Counted from the stretch's first letter, positions 24,090 to 37,400 are shown. The stretch is 64,000 bases of DNA from Arcuatula senhousia (GCA_963971305.1 OZ020309.1:9107001-9171000), one strand, 5' to 3'. Notes: a model not told the origin generated them from the letters alone. Program-made: numbers and translations.

Positions 24090-24400
24090 TAAGACCCAGT
24101 TTACACTATGAAAATAAATATATCGATCTTAAATAGACTGGTTTGCATTTACACACATTTATGAAATAACCTGTATAATATGGTAGTTGTATTTCACTTC
24201 CTGCAGTCGCTACATTACACTAGAAGAAAAAGATCGATTAAAAAAAGATCGATCTTTTTAAGTCTACTAAGTCCGGTTCTTTTTTAATCGATTCAAATAA
24301 AGATCGATTTTTCCCGTTTTATACACTGACAAAAGGGTTGATCTTTTTTGCATTGATTCGAATACGATTCATTTTTCCATCTAGTATAAACGGGGTCTTA
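24090..24400. mobile_element. 311-bp MITE with TAAGACCC ends
   Basis: TAAGACCCAGTTTACACTA and TAGTATAAACGGGGTCTTA are inverted with two mismatches. Internal palindromic iterations of AAAGATCGATT. Confidence 0.7.
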
Positions 24401-24561
24401 TATAAATCTAAATAATTTATGTACAAACAATGTTTACTTTTGAATGAAACTGCAATATGTCACCTTATAAGAGCAAAGTGTGACCCATGATATACAAAAA
24501 GTCCCCATGATCTATGCTGTCACTCAGGCAAACTTAAAATGCATTTGAAAAATAAATACTT

Positions 24562-24772
24562 ACTGTAAACCAACTTATTTTTGTGACTACTTTTAATTTC
24601 GCGTTTTTATATCAGAGGGTGAAATCGCGGCTATTTATTTTCACGATTCTTCGTTACAACTATCAAATTACTATAAAAATGAGTCTTTTGCAGCGATTTA
24701 CTTTTCACAATTTCTGTTACTAGCAAAGTATGCGAAAAATAAATCGCTCCCGAAAATTAGTTGGTTTACAGT
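24562..24772. mobile_element. Foldback MITE with ACTGTAAACC termini (211 bp)
   Basis: ACTGTAAACCAACTTATTTTTG at the left is inverted as AAAATTAGTTGGTTTACAGT at the right. Related to 3486-3694. Confidence 0.65.
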
Positions 24773-26076
24773 ATTTATATGCATTCAAACTCATATGATA
24801 ATACAATGTATTGAACTTGAAATTTGATCATATTAATTGTGCATTTTACAAATCAAAAATGTCAAAGGCATCGAGCATAAAAACACCAACATGACAGCAA
24901 ACTATATGTAACCAAATTTATACAGACATTAGTTTGACAGTTTTTCTGATCTATTGAAATTCTTAGTACAAAACTGTAACACAGCTGAACAGAGAACATT
25001 GACAAAATATCCCAAGGGACTTCATCATCATAACTCAGTAGAAAATATTGAAGAAATACCCCAAGGGACTCATTAAAATGTGATATAATGCAGCTTTTAT
25101 GCACATTTCTTGCAGAATGATGTTTGTTCATAATTTGTAACTCAGTTCATCTCTACTTCATCAATAAACTAGAGGCTCTAAGGAGTAGAGATTTCAAACA
25201 TGGAAAAGCTATTCATTTATTTCTTTATACATATTTGAAATCTTAGGTGTTATAAACTTTTATTGAACAAAATATATGTATTTTTAACCCATGGCTCAGG
25301 GTTAAATCAGAACTGAATCATTATATGGAAGACCTCATAATCAGTTGCCTTATTTGGTAAACAGGAAGTAGATGACTTATTAATGAGCATAAAACCATCT
25401 TCTAGTTTACACATTACAGAACTTTTGAATAAAGCTTTTCAGGGGCACATCTAGAGTCTTTTTTTGAAAGGGGTTCCACTGAAGAAAAAAGGGGGGGATT
25501 TGTCCCAAAATACATAAAACTAATAATATTTGTTGATCAAACCCCTTCTACCTCACTGGCTGCAAGCAATATTGTTGCCTTAAATGTGAAGCAATATGCC
25601 AGACAATAATTTAGTGCAAAGATGAAGTTTAATTGTTCCATAAGCTTGTTTTTAATACTAACAAAATCAAATCAAATCTGCAAAAAAACTTAAGTTCTTC
25701 AAAACATTTTGTAAGATTTATATGAAATTTTAATACACTTATCATTTCAGATGTGTACCTTGCTAGAAAGTTTAACTTTTGTTTAAATTAAAGTTAATGC
25801 TGGTTTTTTACATACATTTATTTCACAGCTCATATAATCTTCTCAAGATGAATGCTTGACATAATTTCCCTTTATTAAATACATAACATAATTTATCATA
25901 TATCAAGTATTAAAGATGGTTACCCTTAAAAGTTAAAATTCATTTTTATTTAAATCATGCATAATTATCCATTTATAAATTGGGAATTTTTGTTTCAACT
26001 GTGGATATATCTAGAATCCATTGAAACAAACTGTTTACTTTATTTAGTATCATAAATCAAAATTACAACTTAGTTA
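24773..26076. other. Non-coding stretch
   Basis: A lone AAACAGGAAGTAGATGAC motif (about 25358-25376) marks a fragment of the family B/C/F core. No gene recognised. Confidence 0.35.
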
Positions 26077-26175
26077 CAGACAATTTATTTTGCTACACCT
26101 GGCATACATTTTGTCTATTCAAGTCTCATCAGAGGCGCTCTACCAATAGTTGAAAATGCCAAACATGATATGAAT
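26077..26175. repeat. Dispersed repeat, inverted copy at about 60410-60520
   Basis: GTCTATTCAAGTCTCATCAG and AGGCGCTCTACCAATAGTTG are found in reverse complement at 60440-60500. Confidence 0.55.
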
Positions 26176-26214
26176 ATGAAGAGATAGAACAATAAACCAA
26201 ATATGCTGAAATAG

Positions 26215-26800
26215 ATGGCCCAATGTCCCCTGCGGCCACATTTAAGTCGAAAATTTACTAAAATTAAAAGAATTAAAATGGCATTATAATTACCTACATA
26301 TGAAAAACAACCCTACAAAATTTCATCAAAATCAGTGACCAAAGTGTTCTCATGACCTAAATGAACAAAGTTGATAAGTCCCATAACTCCTATAAAATTT
26401 GTCGAATCAAAACAGCCGTGCAATATGATCAACTATATATAATGACAAACAATCATACAAAATTTGATCAAACTTTGTCAAGCGGTCTTAGAGAAGATGT
26501 GCTCACAAAAGTGTGAGGAATGGATGGATGGACGGACGGACAAAGACCATTACTATGTCTCTCAATCCCATTGCTGCAGCCAATATGATTAAGATGATTA
26601 AGGAAAAACCTTCAGATTTTAACAATTTAGAAATTTAACCAGATAATTTCCTAGCTTTGATTTGCTCTTTAATGTTGATGCCAGAACGTGTTAAACTCAA
26701 CCAGCAGCAATAACCATCACAGATAAAGTCATTGCTGCTGCTGCTGGTAAAGCAACACCTATGTCCTGCTCTGCTTCGCAGGTGAGACAAAAACTCTCTG
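26215..26800. repeat. Core-and-microsatellite element remnant plus family A right end
   Basis: 26215-26545 has a core unit (TACAAAATTTCATCAAAATCAG) followed by GGATGGATGGACGGACGGAC. 26745-26795 is an isolated family A right end (ACACCTATGTCCTGCTCTGC...GGTGAGACAAAAA). Confidence 0.5.
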
Positions 26801-28084
26801 GATCCACTCCTGGGTGTTCGTCCCTCTCTGATACATTTTGAGCCACAATTACATGTTAAAACATCAATTTCAAACAATAGTTTTTTTAAGCATCCAATTT
26901 CAATTTCCTAACAAGCGACAAAAATCTGTTAAAATCCATTTTTTACTCCTTAATTACTTTTTGTCAGGAATCTCATACAACATAAAATATCAGAATTGTC
27001 ATTTTAATTGAAATGCATGAATAACTTTGTCAAATGTCTAGCATTTTGGTGTTTTAATGCAAACACTACATCATTTCAATTTTGTTTATTTTCCCAATGG
27101 AGTTTCAGTCAATTTGAGCAAGTGTATATTTATACAAATTTAGAGAGACATTTTCAGGGAATAAGATATGACTTTGTCACATTTAAACAGTTTTTATACA
27201 ATAAAGTTGAACTGAAAAAGTGCCAATGACCCCGTATAAAATTCAATATATCATAAATTATCTTTTTTTCTATCATATACAGGAACTAAAAACTCATTAA
27301 CACAAAGGAAGATGTTGCTGGTATTTTGCTCTCATATGAGTGTGAGGAAATTTGAAATAGTCATCCATTAAAAATATGTCATAGGAAAAAGTAGCCAGTT
27401 TTTGTTTAACAGGAAGTAGGTGAGCAACAGACATGAAATCGAATTCCACAGTATGTTACCTGATGCTGATGCTGCATATCAATTATCAAGAGGCTAGCTC
27501 TGATTTATAGTTTCAGATGAGAAAACTGTTATGGAAATTGACATTCCCCATTTTTTAACCTAAATTTTTCACTCAGTGAAATTCGACCAAAAATGACTAG
27601 CAGCCCAGAAATCATGTATTTCCTGAGAAAACAGGAAGTAGATTGGGAATGCAAAATTGGCAAAATTGGCTTAAAACTTTATTAAATAAAGGTTATGAAA
27701 TGGATATTTTAGTAAAATCTTTGAATTTAGTCTTCTTTGGTAAAAATATTGATAATTTGATACTTGCTTTAAAATGTTAATTGCCTTTTTATACTTATGT
27801 CATTTTTGAGCATTACAGCGGTCAAGTGTGTCGGTTTTGTGTGATGATGCATCATCAAATCAAGTGTTTGACGTGTTGTGTCGGATTTAAAATCGACATA
27901 CTTGATTTTTTTACATCAGTCGATGGATGCTTCTTAGCTAGCTGTCAGTAACTTCGAGTGTTCTCAAGAGAGTATCTTTACGTCCCGTTAATTACCTGTT
28001 GTCCTTTTGTCTCAGATACTCTCTTGTTGAATTGAACTTCTATCGATTTGATTTTTACTGTGTGTTAGTTTGTGCTTTGTTATT

Positions 28085-28440
28085 GATTATCATTAGGGGG
28101 AAGGTTGGCGCCAAAAAACTAGTTTAACCCCGCCACATTTTAATGTGCCGGTCCTAAGCCAGGAATCTTTATCAAAGCTTATGTTTGTATTTAGTCGAAT
28201 TTTTGTTAATTGTTTTTTGTCAAGAAGAGGGTCTTTCAATGCACTTTGGGATTGGGCTTGAATCATATGTATTTTATTTTCAATCCAGGGGCCAATTGAA
28301 AAACAGCGAGCAGCGACCGCTGGTCACATTGAAGGCTGCTGGCTGTTTTCCATTGTGGATATTTAAAATATACGTTTATAATGTAGGTTGTGTCGCGTAC
28401 ACTTATTCCACATCTCATTTTCTTCTATTGTAATGGGCAT
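28085..28440 (+). repeat. SINE-like dispersed repeat, copy 3 (longest)
   Basis: Starts GTTTAACCCCGCCACATTTT (from about 28121) and ends TGTCGCGTACACTTATTCCACATCTCATTT. The 82-codon ORF inside is not maintained in other copies. Confidence 0.55.
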
Positions 28441-29280
28441 AAAATTGGCTTATACTACATGTACATGCTAATTTTATAATACATAGTAATATTCATGCCA
28501 AATCATCAAAAAAATTCAGTGTGTAGTGTCACAGTAATCTGTGACAAATTTTATCTGCCGCAGGGTGCAAAATGATAAATAATGGCAAGATAACTCCAAT
28601 ATATTACTTTGCAATAGATCACCCATGACCAAATGCATTTGAAATAATATTCATGTTTCATTATGTCAGCAATGTATCAAACAAAAACAACAACAAATTT
28701 TGCACTGACCTATTTCTTTGCATACACTGATACTACAAAATAATCGTCCATAAATCAGCCCCATCACATACCATAAAATATACTGCCAGTGTTAATTTAA
28801 CGGCCTAATAAATCAGTTATGATTTAGTTGTTACTGTACCTTTATCTCCTCTATAGAAAACCCATGAGTGCTACTTGGACCTCAAACGAAGAAAAAGATT
28901 CAGTTTTACGCTTAACCGGCTAACAAATTGGATGCATGGTAATTTACAAGGTTTTTAGTATTGCCCACGTACTTAGTGACAAATTACACGATGTAAAAGA
29001 TGGATAAGTACAGTATTCATGTGGTATTTATTTGTTTTGGTTCAAGAAACCTTCCTTTTCTGTAGCTAGTCAATCTTTAATTTTTAATGCAAATCATGGT
29101 AATCATAAAGTTCTGTACATTTATGGAAGACAACCCTCCATTCCTCTCTTGAAAGGGGCTGTAATTCAGCAAAACGCTTAGTTGAGACCATGTTCAGAAA
29201 GATAGTTCTTTTGAAATGAAGATTACTTTTAATTATTAGCAATACATGCTTATCTTGGGGTCAATTGCAAGAAAAGAAGC
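28441..29280. other. Non-coding stretch
   Basis: No gene recognised. 29290-29418 immediately after is a degraded GCGGATCC-family MITE. Confidence 0.35.
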
Positions 29281-29480
29281 TAAAGAGATAAACCAAAGGT
29301 GGTTTTAGGACTGGTGTGTTGAGGGGCCCATTTGACATGAACTGTATAAAACAAGAGGCCCCAGAAGATTTTTTTTGATTGCACATCCTCCCTTTGAAAA
29401 TTTCTGGATCCGCCACAGTAATCTTTTGGTCTGAGAATAAACATACAGACTTGTCTGTTGTTTTTCATTTGAGTAAGCAT

Positions 29481-29730
29481 AAGGGTCGGTGGCTTAGTGG
29501 TCTAATTTGAGTGCTGGTGTTAATCACTAGACAATTACATCTTCAGATAGCTGGATCAAGTCCCCCATTGTAATTTAGGGTTTAACACCCTTTTCAAAGT
29601 TTCTGGGCCATTAATTTTAATGGAGGAGCTAACTAGAATACCTGGAGGAAACCAGCAACCTTGGGCAGGTAACTGACAAACCTTTTTAAGACATACATGT
29701 GGTGATTTAGTCCTGCTTTGGTTAAGCAGT
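29481..29730 (+). repeat. tRNA-derived SINE candidate
   Basis: A Pol III A box TGGCTTAGTGG (29490-29500) fits the consensus, and a B box GGATCAAGTCC (29553-29563) fits at most positions. A non-tRNA body follows with CTGGAGGAAACCAGCAACC. The region does not fold as an intact tRNA. Confidence 0.5.
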
Positions 29731-30385
29731 CATCAATCCTCTTCGTGCATAGCTAACTGACTTGTGATCAGTAGACCATCATGAGCTACCAAGTCCCCAG
29801 AAATGAAATTGAAGCATTGAAGCATCCTACTAATATAATGCCTATTGATCAATAGTTGTTTTATGATAGCATTGCTTAACACTATGATAAATACAATGTA
29901 CCATCAATTAGATTAATTACAACTCTAAGGTCAACCAATATTATATTGTAGAACAAAAACATACTATTGTTTAAATGTTACATGCTGTATATAGTCCCTC
30001 AACTGATCCAATGCACTTAATTCATCATCATTTCATATGATATTCCTACCATGTTTCAAACTAAACACAAATGTTTGTCTGTGTTTATATTCATGCACAC
30101 CACTATACTCCATAAAAATCACAAAATTTAGTTTTTCCTGCTAATTCCTCTATACAGAACACACAAATAAACAATCACACTAACAGCTTTAAATTTATAA
30201 GAAAAAATCTGTCAAAGTCAAAAATTGTCATATTTCGTTCAACAGCCTGTTTTTTTCTCCTGAGAAAGTAGGTGAGGGACAGACCTGAAATTGAATCCCA
30301 GTTGCTTAGAAGACTATTACAGAAATTTCTTCCCTGTCAGCCCTGACATACCCAGATATTTTTCTTTGTGAAATCTGGCCAAAAA

Positions 30386-31681
30386 TTAACCTTTCACCTT
30401 TTTTTTACATCAAAGAATTTTTTTCAACCATAAACCTTGAATATAATTGATCATGCCATAATGCAGAAGTGCATTTATATACCTGGTTGCATTCATGTAC
30501 TTTTCAAAAACCTTAGGTTCTAATCCCCAGCATGAAAATAAAACTATAAAAATTTAATATTTAAATACACTTTTTAAAGCTTGTTGCAATGTCAACAAAA
30601 TTATGCAAAATTCATTGGCCATCAACCCATATAAATTTTATGAAATTAACAATCTCAGCAAGAATATTATATCTACGTGTTAAATGTACTTTGCTCTATA
30701 ATAAAAATATTTGTACCAAGCGGAAATGTATTATTTTGAAAATCATTTAACTAAAATTATAATTTTCTTTGAAATCAAAAGAGATAAATATTTTGATTAA
30801 CAATTTCAATTGTGTATCCTCTAACAGAGAAAAAGACACAGAGACAAGTTCTACTAAAAGGGCCATTCAGTTCATGCCTATAGATGAATATTTTTTAAAT
30901 AAACAACTATTAAAATTGAATCAACTTAAAATGGTCAATCTATTTTCAGTAGGACAGTGGAAAAGGGTCATTTCAGAACAGGAAATTTAATTAATCTGAG
31001 ACTTATTGAGCAAGGAAAAGTACAGCTATAATTCTGTACAAAAATGAAGCACTTTATGGCTCTTAAAAATATGAAATATTTTCTTCTACGAAAAATATTT
31101 CTTGATATTTTGAGGGTCGTTGCCAGGTTTCTGAAAAGGGGGGTAAGGGGGAGGGTCTAGAAGAAGTCCACTCCCAGTTGGAGAACATTTTTGGTGGGTT
31201 TTTAATGCATTTCCAGTTTTTCATCATTTTTTTTGCATGAGGTGCCATCGCACCCAATGCACCCCATTAAATTCATCAAACAGAATTATGAACACAGTGC
31301 AACAAAAGTAATAAAATGCTAAATCAAATTTATAAAACACACTGTTTTTACTTCACTTTGAGTTTTCTAAATGTAAGACCAAAGCATACATTATATTTAA
31401 GTTTGTTTGGGTTACGTATCAATTTTAGTGGAAAAAAAGAAGTCTTCTGTATTACAAATTCATATAGTTAGACTAAATTTGCTATTGCAATGCAAATGCA
31501 AATAATATGCAAATGCAAGTAATAAATAAAAAGCATTAGCAAATATATCACTTATTAGTGATGAATTTAAATTTAAAAGCTATTCTTCAAAATAAAAACA
31601 CTAAAAAGATAAATCTAGTCAATATTACGGATAAAAACATTTTGTACAAATATAACTAATATAGAAAAAAATCCCACCTAC
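30386..31681. other. AT-rich non-coding stretch
   Basis: No gene supported. The short ORFs here have low-complexity composition. Confidence 0.35.
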
Positions 31682-31738
31682 CTTATCCTGTAGTCAAACT
31701 GTAACAACTTGAAGCTTTTATGAATGTGACACCTCACG
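31682..31738 (-). CDS. Candidate 57-nt internal exon, unidentified minus-strand gene
   Basis: Acceptor TTTGTTCGTTTCAG before 31738 and donor GTAGGT after 31682 on the minus strand. One frame is open: VRCHIHKSFKLLQFDYRI. Its end phase does not join directly to the 7785-7832 candidate, so another exon or another gene is implied. It could also be a 5' UTR exon. Confidence 0.33.
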
Positions 31739-32606
31739 CTGAAACGAACAAAAATAACAATTAGCTACGACAATAGGTCCCTCCGTTTAGCAGTCTCTCG
31801 ATTTAAGGCCTGTTTGCCTGAAGCTATCTAGTACACCATTGTAATGAGGGGAAGATAATTTGTATCATTTTCCATTCACCATTGAACATGTACACAGAGT
31901 TTTAATAGATTTCACGTTGACAGCTATTTGAGATGAAGTGTATTTGGTGACATTTTTAACAAGGATTTCGTTAACTATAGTGTGTGATGTTAATTTAGAT
32001 GGTGTGAAGTGCATGTTTTTAAGGTCTAGAATTTCAAACCAGTATTTTCTGGCCTGTTTGTAATGACATACTAGACTATTTTTTTTTTATTTCTTATTTA
32101 TGTCAAACTAACGAACAATTTAAATTTTCCTTCTAAATATTGAATTGTTTCATTACATTGTAGATGTTGTTTATTGTAAACTTTTTATCTACAGCAATTA
32201 GTATTTGAGATTTGAAGATGCCATCAAACCTTCTACTTATATTTAAAAAATTAAGTCCCTTGATTTAAGAAGTTAGAGGTGAAGGTTACCTAGGCAGATG
32301 CATCTGTATATAAAAAAGTCTATAGCATATCAAAATTCAGGAATCTCACTGCTGCCATGGTTATAAAATCTCATTGTTTCTAAATGATCCATTTCCAGCA
32401 ATGTTAAATGTATTAGAAGTCAACTTTAAAACCAAATAATAAACTACTATTTATCAGACTCCATTTACATTTTTCTGTGTGTAAACAGTAAAGACAAAAA
32501 TTATTTCAAATGAAGACATAAAACCTGCAGCTAGCTGCATGTTCAGGGTAAACTATTTAAGCAGTCCTTGTTCATTTTTACTTTGACACAGTTCTAAAAC
32601 AGTATA

Positions 32607-32799
32607 GTGGCTCCTGAGGGTTAAAAATGACCTGCGACCTGAGGGCTTTTTAAGGGCGACTTCCGACCTACACTTCATAAAATCGACCTATGCCAAAAAA
32701 CGACCTGCGACCTCCGCCAAAATATGCCTTTTAAAAGCGACCTCAGGCCCCTTTTAAAAGCGACCTTGCGGCCTGAGGGGGGTACCCTGCGGGAGCCCC
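32607..32799. mobile_element. 193-bp MITE with iterated GCGACCT motif
   Basis: Ends GTGGCTCCTGAGGGT and ACCCTGCGGGAGCCCC are inverted. Direct AGTATA flanks at 32601-32606 and 32800-32805 look like a target duplication. The core iterates GCGACCT / TTAAAAGCGACCT about eight times. Confidence 0.65.
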
Positions 32800-32805
32800 A
32801 GTATA

Positions 32806-35519
32806 AAGTTGCAGAAAATTACAATGTGAAAAATGTAATCTTCAGGGGGAAAAAATCTTCCTGAACCATAAATTATAAATGGAAAAAGAACGAAAACGTG
32901 TCAATATGATTTCAATTATGTATTTTTGATTGGCACCTGACAGAAAAAATCATATCAAATAAACTCTAGTTTATAAATTTAGCATTCGTTTCTGTAATTA
33001 CTTTCTCGATGCTAGCAATACTAAAATTGATTTCATAATCGGTTGAATTTGATGCAAAGGCAACTTCCTTTTAAAGATTCAATTTCAAAGTGACTACTTT
33101 GTGTAATTATGATATCCTTTCAAACACACGTCCTTTCCTTCAACATACTTATTATGTAAAAGTTCAAATAGATATTTGCACTGGAAATCTCGCATTTCAT
33201 TTATTTTTTAAATTCGTTTCATGAACTTACGTAACATGAGAGATCATATTTTTATCTATTGATGGATCATTGATAAAGGAGAGATTGTTTGTCAGAAAAC
33301 ACATGTAGTCCATTAAAATATTTAATATCTAACGAAACCTAGCTTTAAAGATATGTAATGGCTTGTTGATAAATGATATATCATTATATAGGTTTCACAG
33401 CAAAACAGTCTTCAAACATACTTTACATATAGTTTTGGGACTATTTCATATTAGTATTGTTCTATCACAGTGTACAGTTTGTTTTGAATATTTTTAACTG
33501 AACTCTTTTACATTATAGAACATATATACATTACAGTTCCTGAGATATGAGGGCACTTATAAAACAGTACATCGCAATGATACAACAAAGTCAGCCCTGC
33601 TTAGCAACCAAGACAAAAACTTAAGCTATCAAATTTGTATGTAGAAATGACAGCATCTCTCAATTCTGTTTGATACAAATAACATTGAACTGCTTTAATT
33701 TTACATAGAGCTTTGTTAATTTTATGCTTAACCTAGAAGTACAGTACATGTTTAAAGTTTCATGAAAATCCAAATTATAAAAGTATGACAGACATACTTT
33801 CAGACAACAAACAAATGTTTCTCAGGCACTTGATTGTCCAGCTTGGTACATATTTGATACAACTACCCCTTTTCAGTTCAAGCCACATTAATTTCAGTTT
33901 GCAAAGTTTCACAAAAGTTGAACTAACAGTTGCTTCTTTTCAATCGAATTTGCACAAGTAAACTTCAGTGCTAATAATGAATTTGTAGACAGGTTTGTAA
34001 ATTTTTTTTTTTTTTATCTACCGGTAATAAACATCAATTGAATATCATCTTTTTTACTTAAAATTTTGAAAATAGTCCATTATTTTATACATCCAAACTT
34101 TTGAACATTTGAATTTACAGTTTTAATCATTTCTCTGATGTTTCATGCTATATTCATCACAAAATAAAGACCTGAAATCCGGAAAACCCGTGAAAATTGG
34201 AAAGGTGGCATCCTTGTACTTCTGAAGCACAAAACCATGTCCTGGACATTGCTATATCTAAAATATAGTCCTGTGAAGCATTCACTTATCAATCCACTTT
34301 TTTAAAGCTACATACATTTCTTAATCTTTTCTAAACCAGTATATACAATGCATTAGAAAAATCTATAATTCTTTTCTTTTAAAAATCAATTCCTTTTGTT
34401 TGTCTTTTGTCTCATGAAGATATTGCATATTTTTTGCAGACATCTAAGCAAATATAATTTAGAACATGAATTTGAATAAAGAAATTTACTATTATTGGAA
34501 AATATATCCAATTTCACCACAAGATCATCAAAAGATTAAAATAAAATTTAAAACATTTTTTTCATTTAAATGAAAAAAGAAAAACAATTTAATCCATCTA
34601 CTGACCAGAGATTAATTGGCCATCAAACTAGATAAAAGTGATTTAAATCTTTTACTTAAATCCCTACCTGAAAAGACCTGCTACATCCAATTTAAATCTT
34701 CTTAAAATTTAAAATTAGCAGCTTTTTAAATAATATGATACAGCAACATAAGATTAAATGAGCCTTTAAAACTCAACGCATTTAACCACAACCAAAAAAA
34801 GAAATTAAAACATTTTAACAATCACTTTACAATAATACGAACAAATATTTTCAAAACAAAAAAAATGTAAACAAATAATATTTACCGTAGTCAAACTTAT
34901 TCTCAGAAATTTAAAAGCGTTGTTGCCGCCTAAAACAGCTTTCTGTTTGTCGATGCATACTAAAAGGGCTGTCATCACACAAAAGATTCAACTAACGGCT
35001 ATTGAAAAATCCTATAAAACGAGAGACGAGAGTTTTGTGTTAATCATATATCGTGTAAGAATGGTTACAATATCGATGGAGTCAATTTTAACACGACAAT
35101 GGGCTCTGAAGTGACTAGATTTTCTTTTAAAGGCCAAATGAGAAAATCTATCTCCAATTTATGTAACTTAATCAATTCGTCAAATACAGCTTATTTCTTA
35201 TTTTGGGTAATATTGGCTATTTCTACTATTTCTTTAAGATATCAAATCAAGTAAAGCTAATTTTTTCCTTGCTTGTCTTATCCAGAGATTTTAATTATAC
35301 ATTGAATGCAATATTGTAGTTTTATTGGTGTGTAAAAGCGTGGACCCAAGCACATTTTTAATGAAGCACGGTGGTGCTTCATGTTGAAAATGTGTGAAAA
35401 GGTCTATGCTTTTAATGTATAAGATTACATTGCATTAAATAAAATTTAAATGTTTGCATATGTTTAATGATAAGATTGCACAAAATGCACAATTTTTGGT
35501 TTAACAAGGGGTTGCACTA
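32806..35519. other. AT-rich non-coding stretch
   Basis: Mostly featureless. A minus-strand open segment at 34975-34886 (MTALLVCIDKQK) ahead of GTAAAT is noted but not accepted. 33530-33830 has fragments resembling tandem-core units. Confidence 0.3.
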
Positions 35520-35530
35520 AGTCTTGCTAC

Positions 35531-36217
35531 ACATACCCCCACTCGACTATTCAGAAAACAGGATGTAGATGACCGACTGACCCTGAAAGGGGAGGCACAG
35601 TACAATGCATCATGCTAAAGCTTTATACTAAATTAGAAATTAATCCCTTCAGTAGAAATCGAGAAATCTGTTACGAAAATTTTTCCATTTTTGACCCTTA
35701 AAATAGTCTAATTCAGCTCGGAAAACAGGAAGTAGATGACCAACTGACCTGAAAAGGAGAGGAACGGTACAACTCATCAAGCAGAAGATGTGTACCAAAT
35801 TATAAATCAATCCCTTCAGTAGAAACGGAAAAATCTGTTACGAAAATTTTTCCATTTTTTACCCTAAAAATAGTCTAAGTCGGCTCGAAAAAACAGGAAG
35901 TATGTGACCGACTGACCTGAAAAGGGGAGGCCTGGTACAATTCATCATGCTGAAGCTGTATACCAAACTAAAAATCAATCCCTTCAGTAGAAGCTGAGAA
36001 AACTGTTACTAAAATTTTTACATTTTTGGCCCTAAAAATTGGCTCAGAAAACAGGAAGTAGATCATGGACTGACCTGGAAAGTAGAGGAAATGTATATTG
36101 CATCATGCTAAAGCTGTCTACCAAATTTAAAATCAATCCCTTCAATAGAAGCCGAGATATTGTACCGGACGGACAGACGGATGGATGGACAGACAGACAT
36201 CACATGATCTTTTCAAA
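35531..36217. mobile_element. Tandem-core element, family F (about 167-bp units)
   Basis: Left CATACCCCCACTCG. Four units with ACAGGATGTAG or ACAGGAAGTA at 35559, 35726, 35894 and 36051, each ending CTGTTAC-GAAAATTTT. A GGACGGACAGACGGATGG run lies at 36170-36198. No clear 3' hairpin. Confidence 0.7.
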
Positions 36218-36420
36218 TCACCTGGTTTTTGTCTGTATCTTTGTGTTGTTTTTCTTTCACCTTCTCTAACATCTGACATTCAAATGCTACATGGGATACT
36301 AATAATCTTTGCTACATGTTCCTGTTATAAGAAAAGTTGTTCATGAATAAAACTTTAACCAAGAAGGAATTATTTAATTCAAGAACTCAATGAGAAACAA
36401 AATTTAATATACTGCCATTC

Positions 36421-37082
36421 TACCTAATAAAAATGGGTCAAAGACAGAAATGGCCGGATTTTGTTTAAAAGGAAGTATATGAGCCACAGAAACTGTTACG
36501 AAAATTTTTTAAAATTTGACATTTATGTCAAAAAATTAACTAAGTCAGTAAACAGGAAGTAGTTGAGCGACAGACCTGAAATCGTATCCCACCTTATGGG
36601 AGCCCATACTGCAAGAGGCTGTGATTAGTAGTTGCTGAGAAATCTGTTACGAAAATTTCCATAATTTGACATTTATGTAAAAAATTAACCAAGTTGGTAA
36701 ACAGGAAGTAGGTGAGCGACAGACCTGAAATCAAATTCCACCTTATGGGAGCCGGGACATGCTGATGCTGCATACCAAATATCAAGAGGCTGTGATTAAT
36801 ACTTGCTGAGAAAACTGTTACGAAAATTTTCTATAATTGGACATTTATGTTAAAGATTAATTAAGTCGGTAAACAGGAAGTAGGTGAGCGACAGACCTGA
36901 AATCAAATCCCACCTTATGGGAGTCCATGCTGTTGCTGCATACCAAATATCAAGAGGCTGTGATTAGTAGTTGCTGAGAAAACTGTTACGAAAGTATTTT
37001 CCCCGCCCGCCGTCCGCCCATCGCCCGCCCGACATTCACCATTTTATAACCCGGATTTTCACTAGTGAAATCCGGCCAAAAA
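36421..37082. mobile_element. Tandem-core hairpin element, family G (about 150-172-bp units)
   Basis: Left ATGGCCGGATTTTG, right AAATCCGGCCAAAAA. Units with AACAGGAAGTAG near 36550, 36700 and 36872. The tetranucleotide run is on the other strand (CGCCCGCCGTCCGCCC). The 3' hairpin at 37051-37075 is almost a perfect palindrome. Confidence 0.75.
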
Positions 37083-37194
37083 TTACATGGATGATATAAT
37101 AATAAATTCCCTTTTGTATAAATTCATTGCTTTTAGATGATGTTTGCTTTATTTTTCATTGCACTCCTAAAAGTGCTAATGGCATTTGAAGACA

Positions 37195-37400
37195 AATTGT
37201 ATGTTTATTGTTTAAACTCAGGTCACACTTTTAAAGCTTAACAAGTAATTTCCCTTTAAGTATTTCATGCAAGTCAGGACCATTGTGGTCTTCAAGTTTT
37301 CCATTATGTCTTCTTTGTTTTGTCTTTTCTCTTGGACATTGAGATTGATCCTCCAAGTTCTGTAATTTTTCTATTACCTTTATTTTATGATATTGTGGAT
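37195..37400 (+). repeat. Dispersed repeat, second copy of 17105-17345
   Basis: GTCAGGACCATTGTGGTCTTC and TGATCCTCCAAGTTC shared with the first copy. Confidence 0.4.

Noticed and set aside
29481..29565. tRNA gene
   Set aside because: A and B boxes are present but no cloverleaf or anticodon stem can be drawn. It is better read as a tRNA-derived SINE head.
34886..34975. Minus-strand MTALLVCIDKQKAVLGG open segment before GTAAAT
   Set aside because: The phase does not continue into 31738-31682 and no family is recognised. A short ATG-open frame of this length is common.
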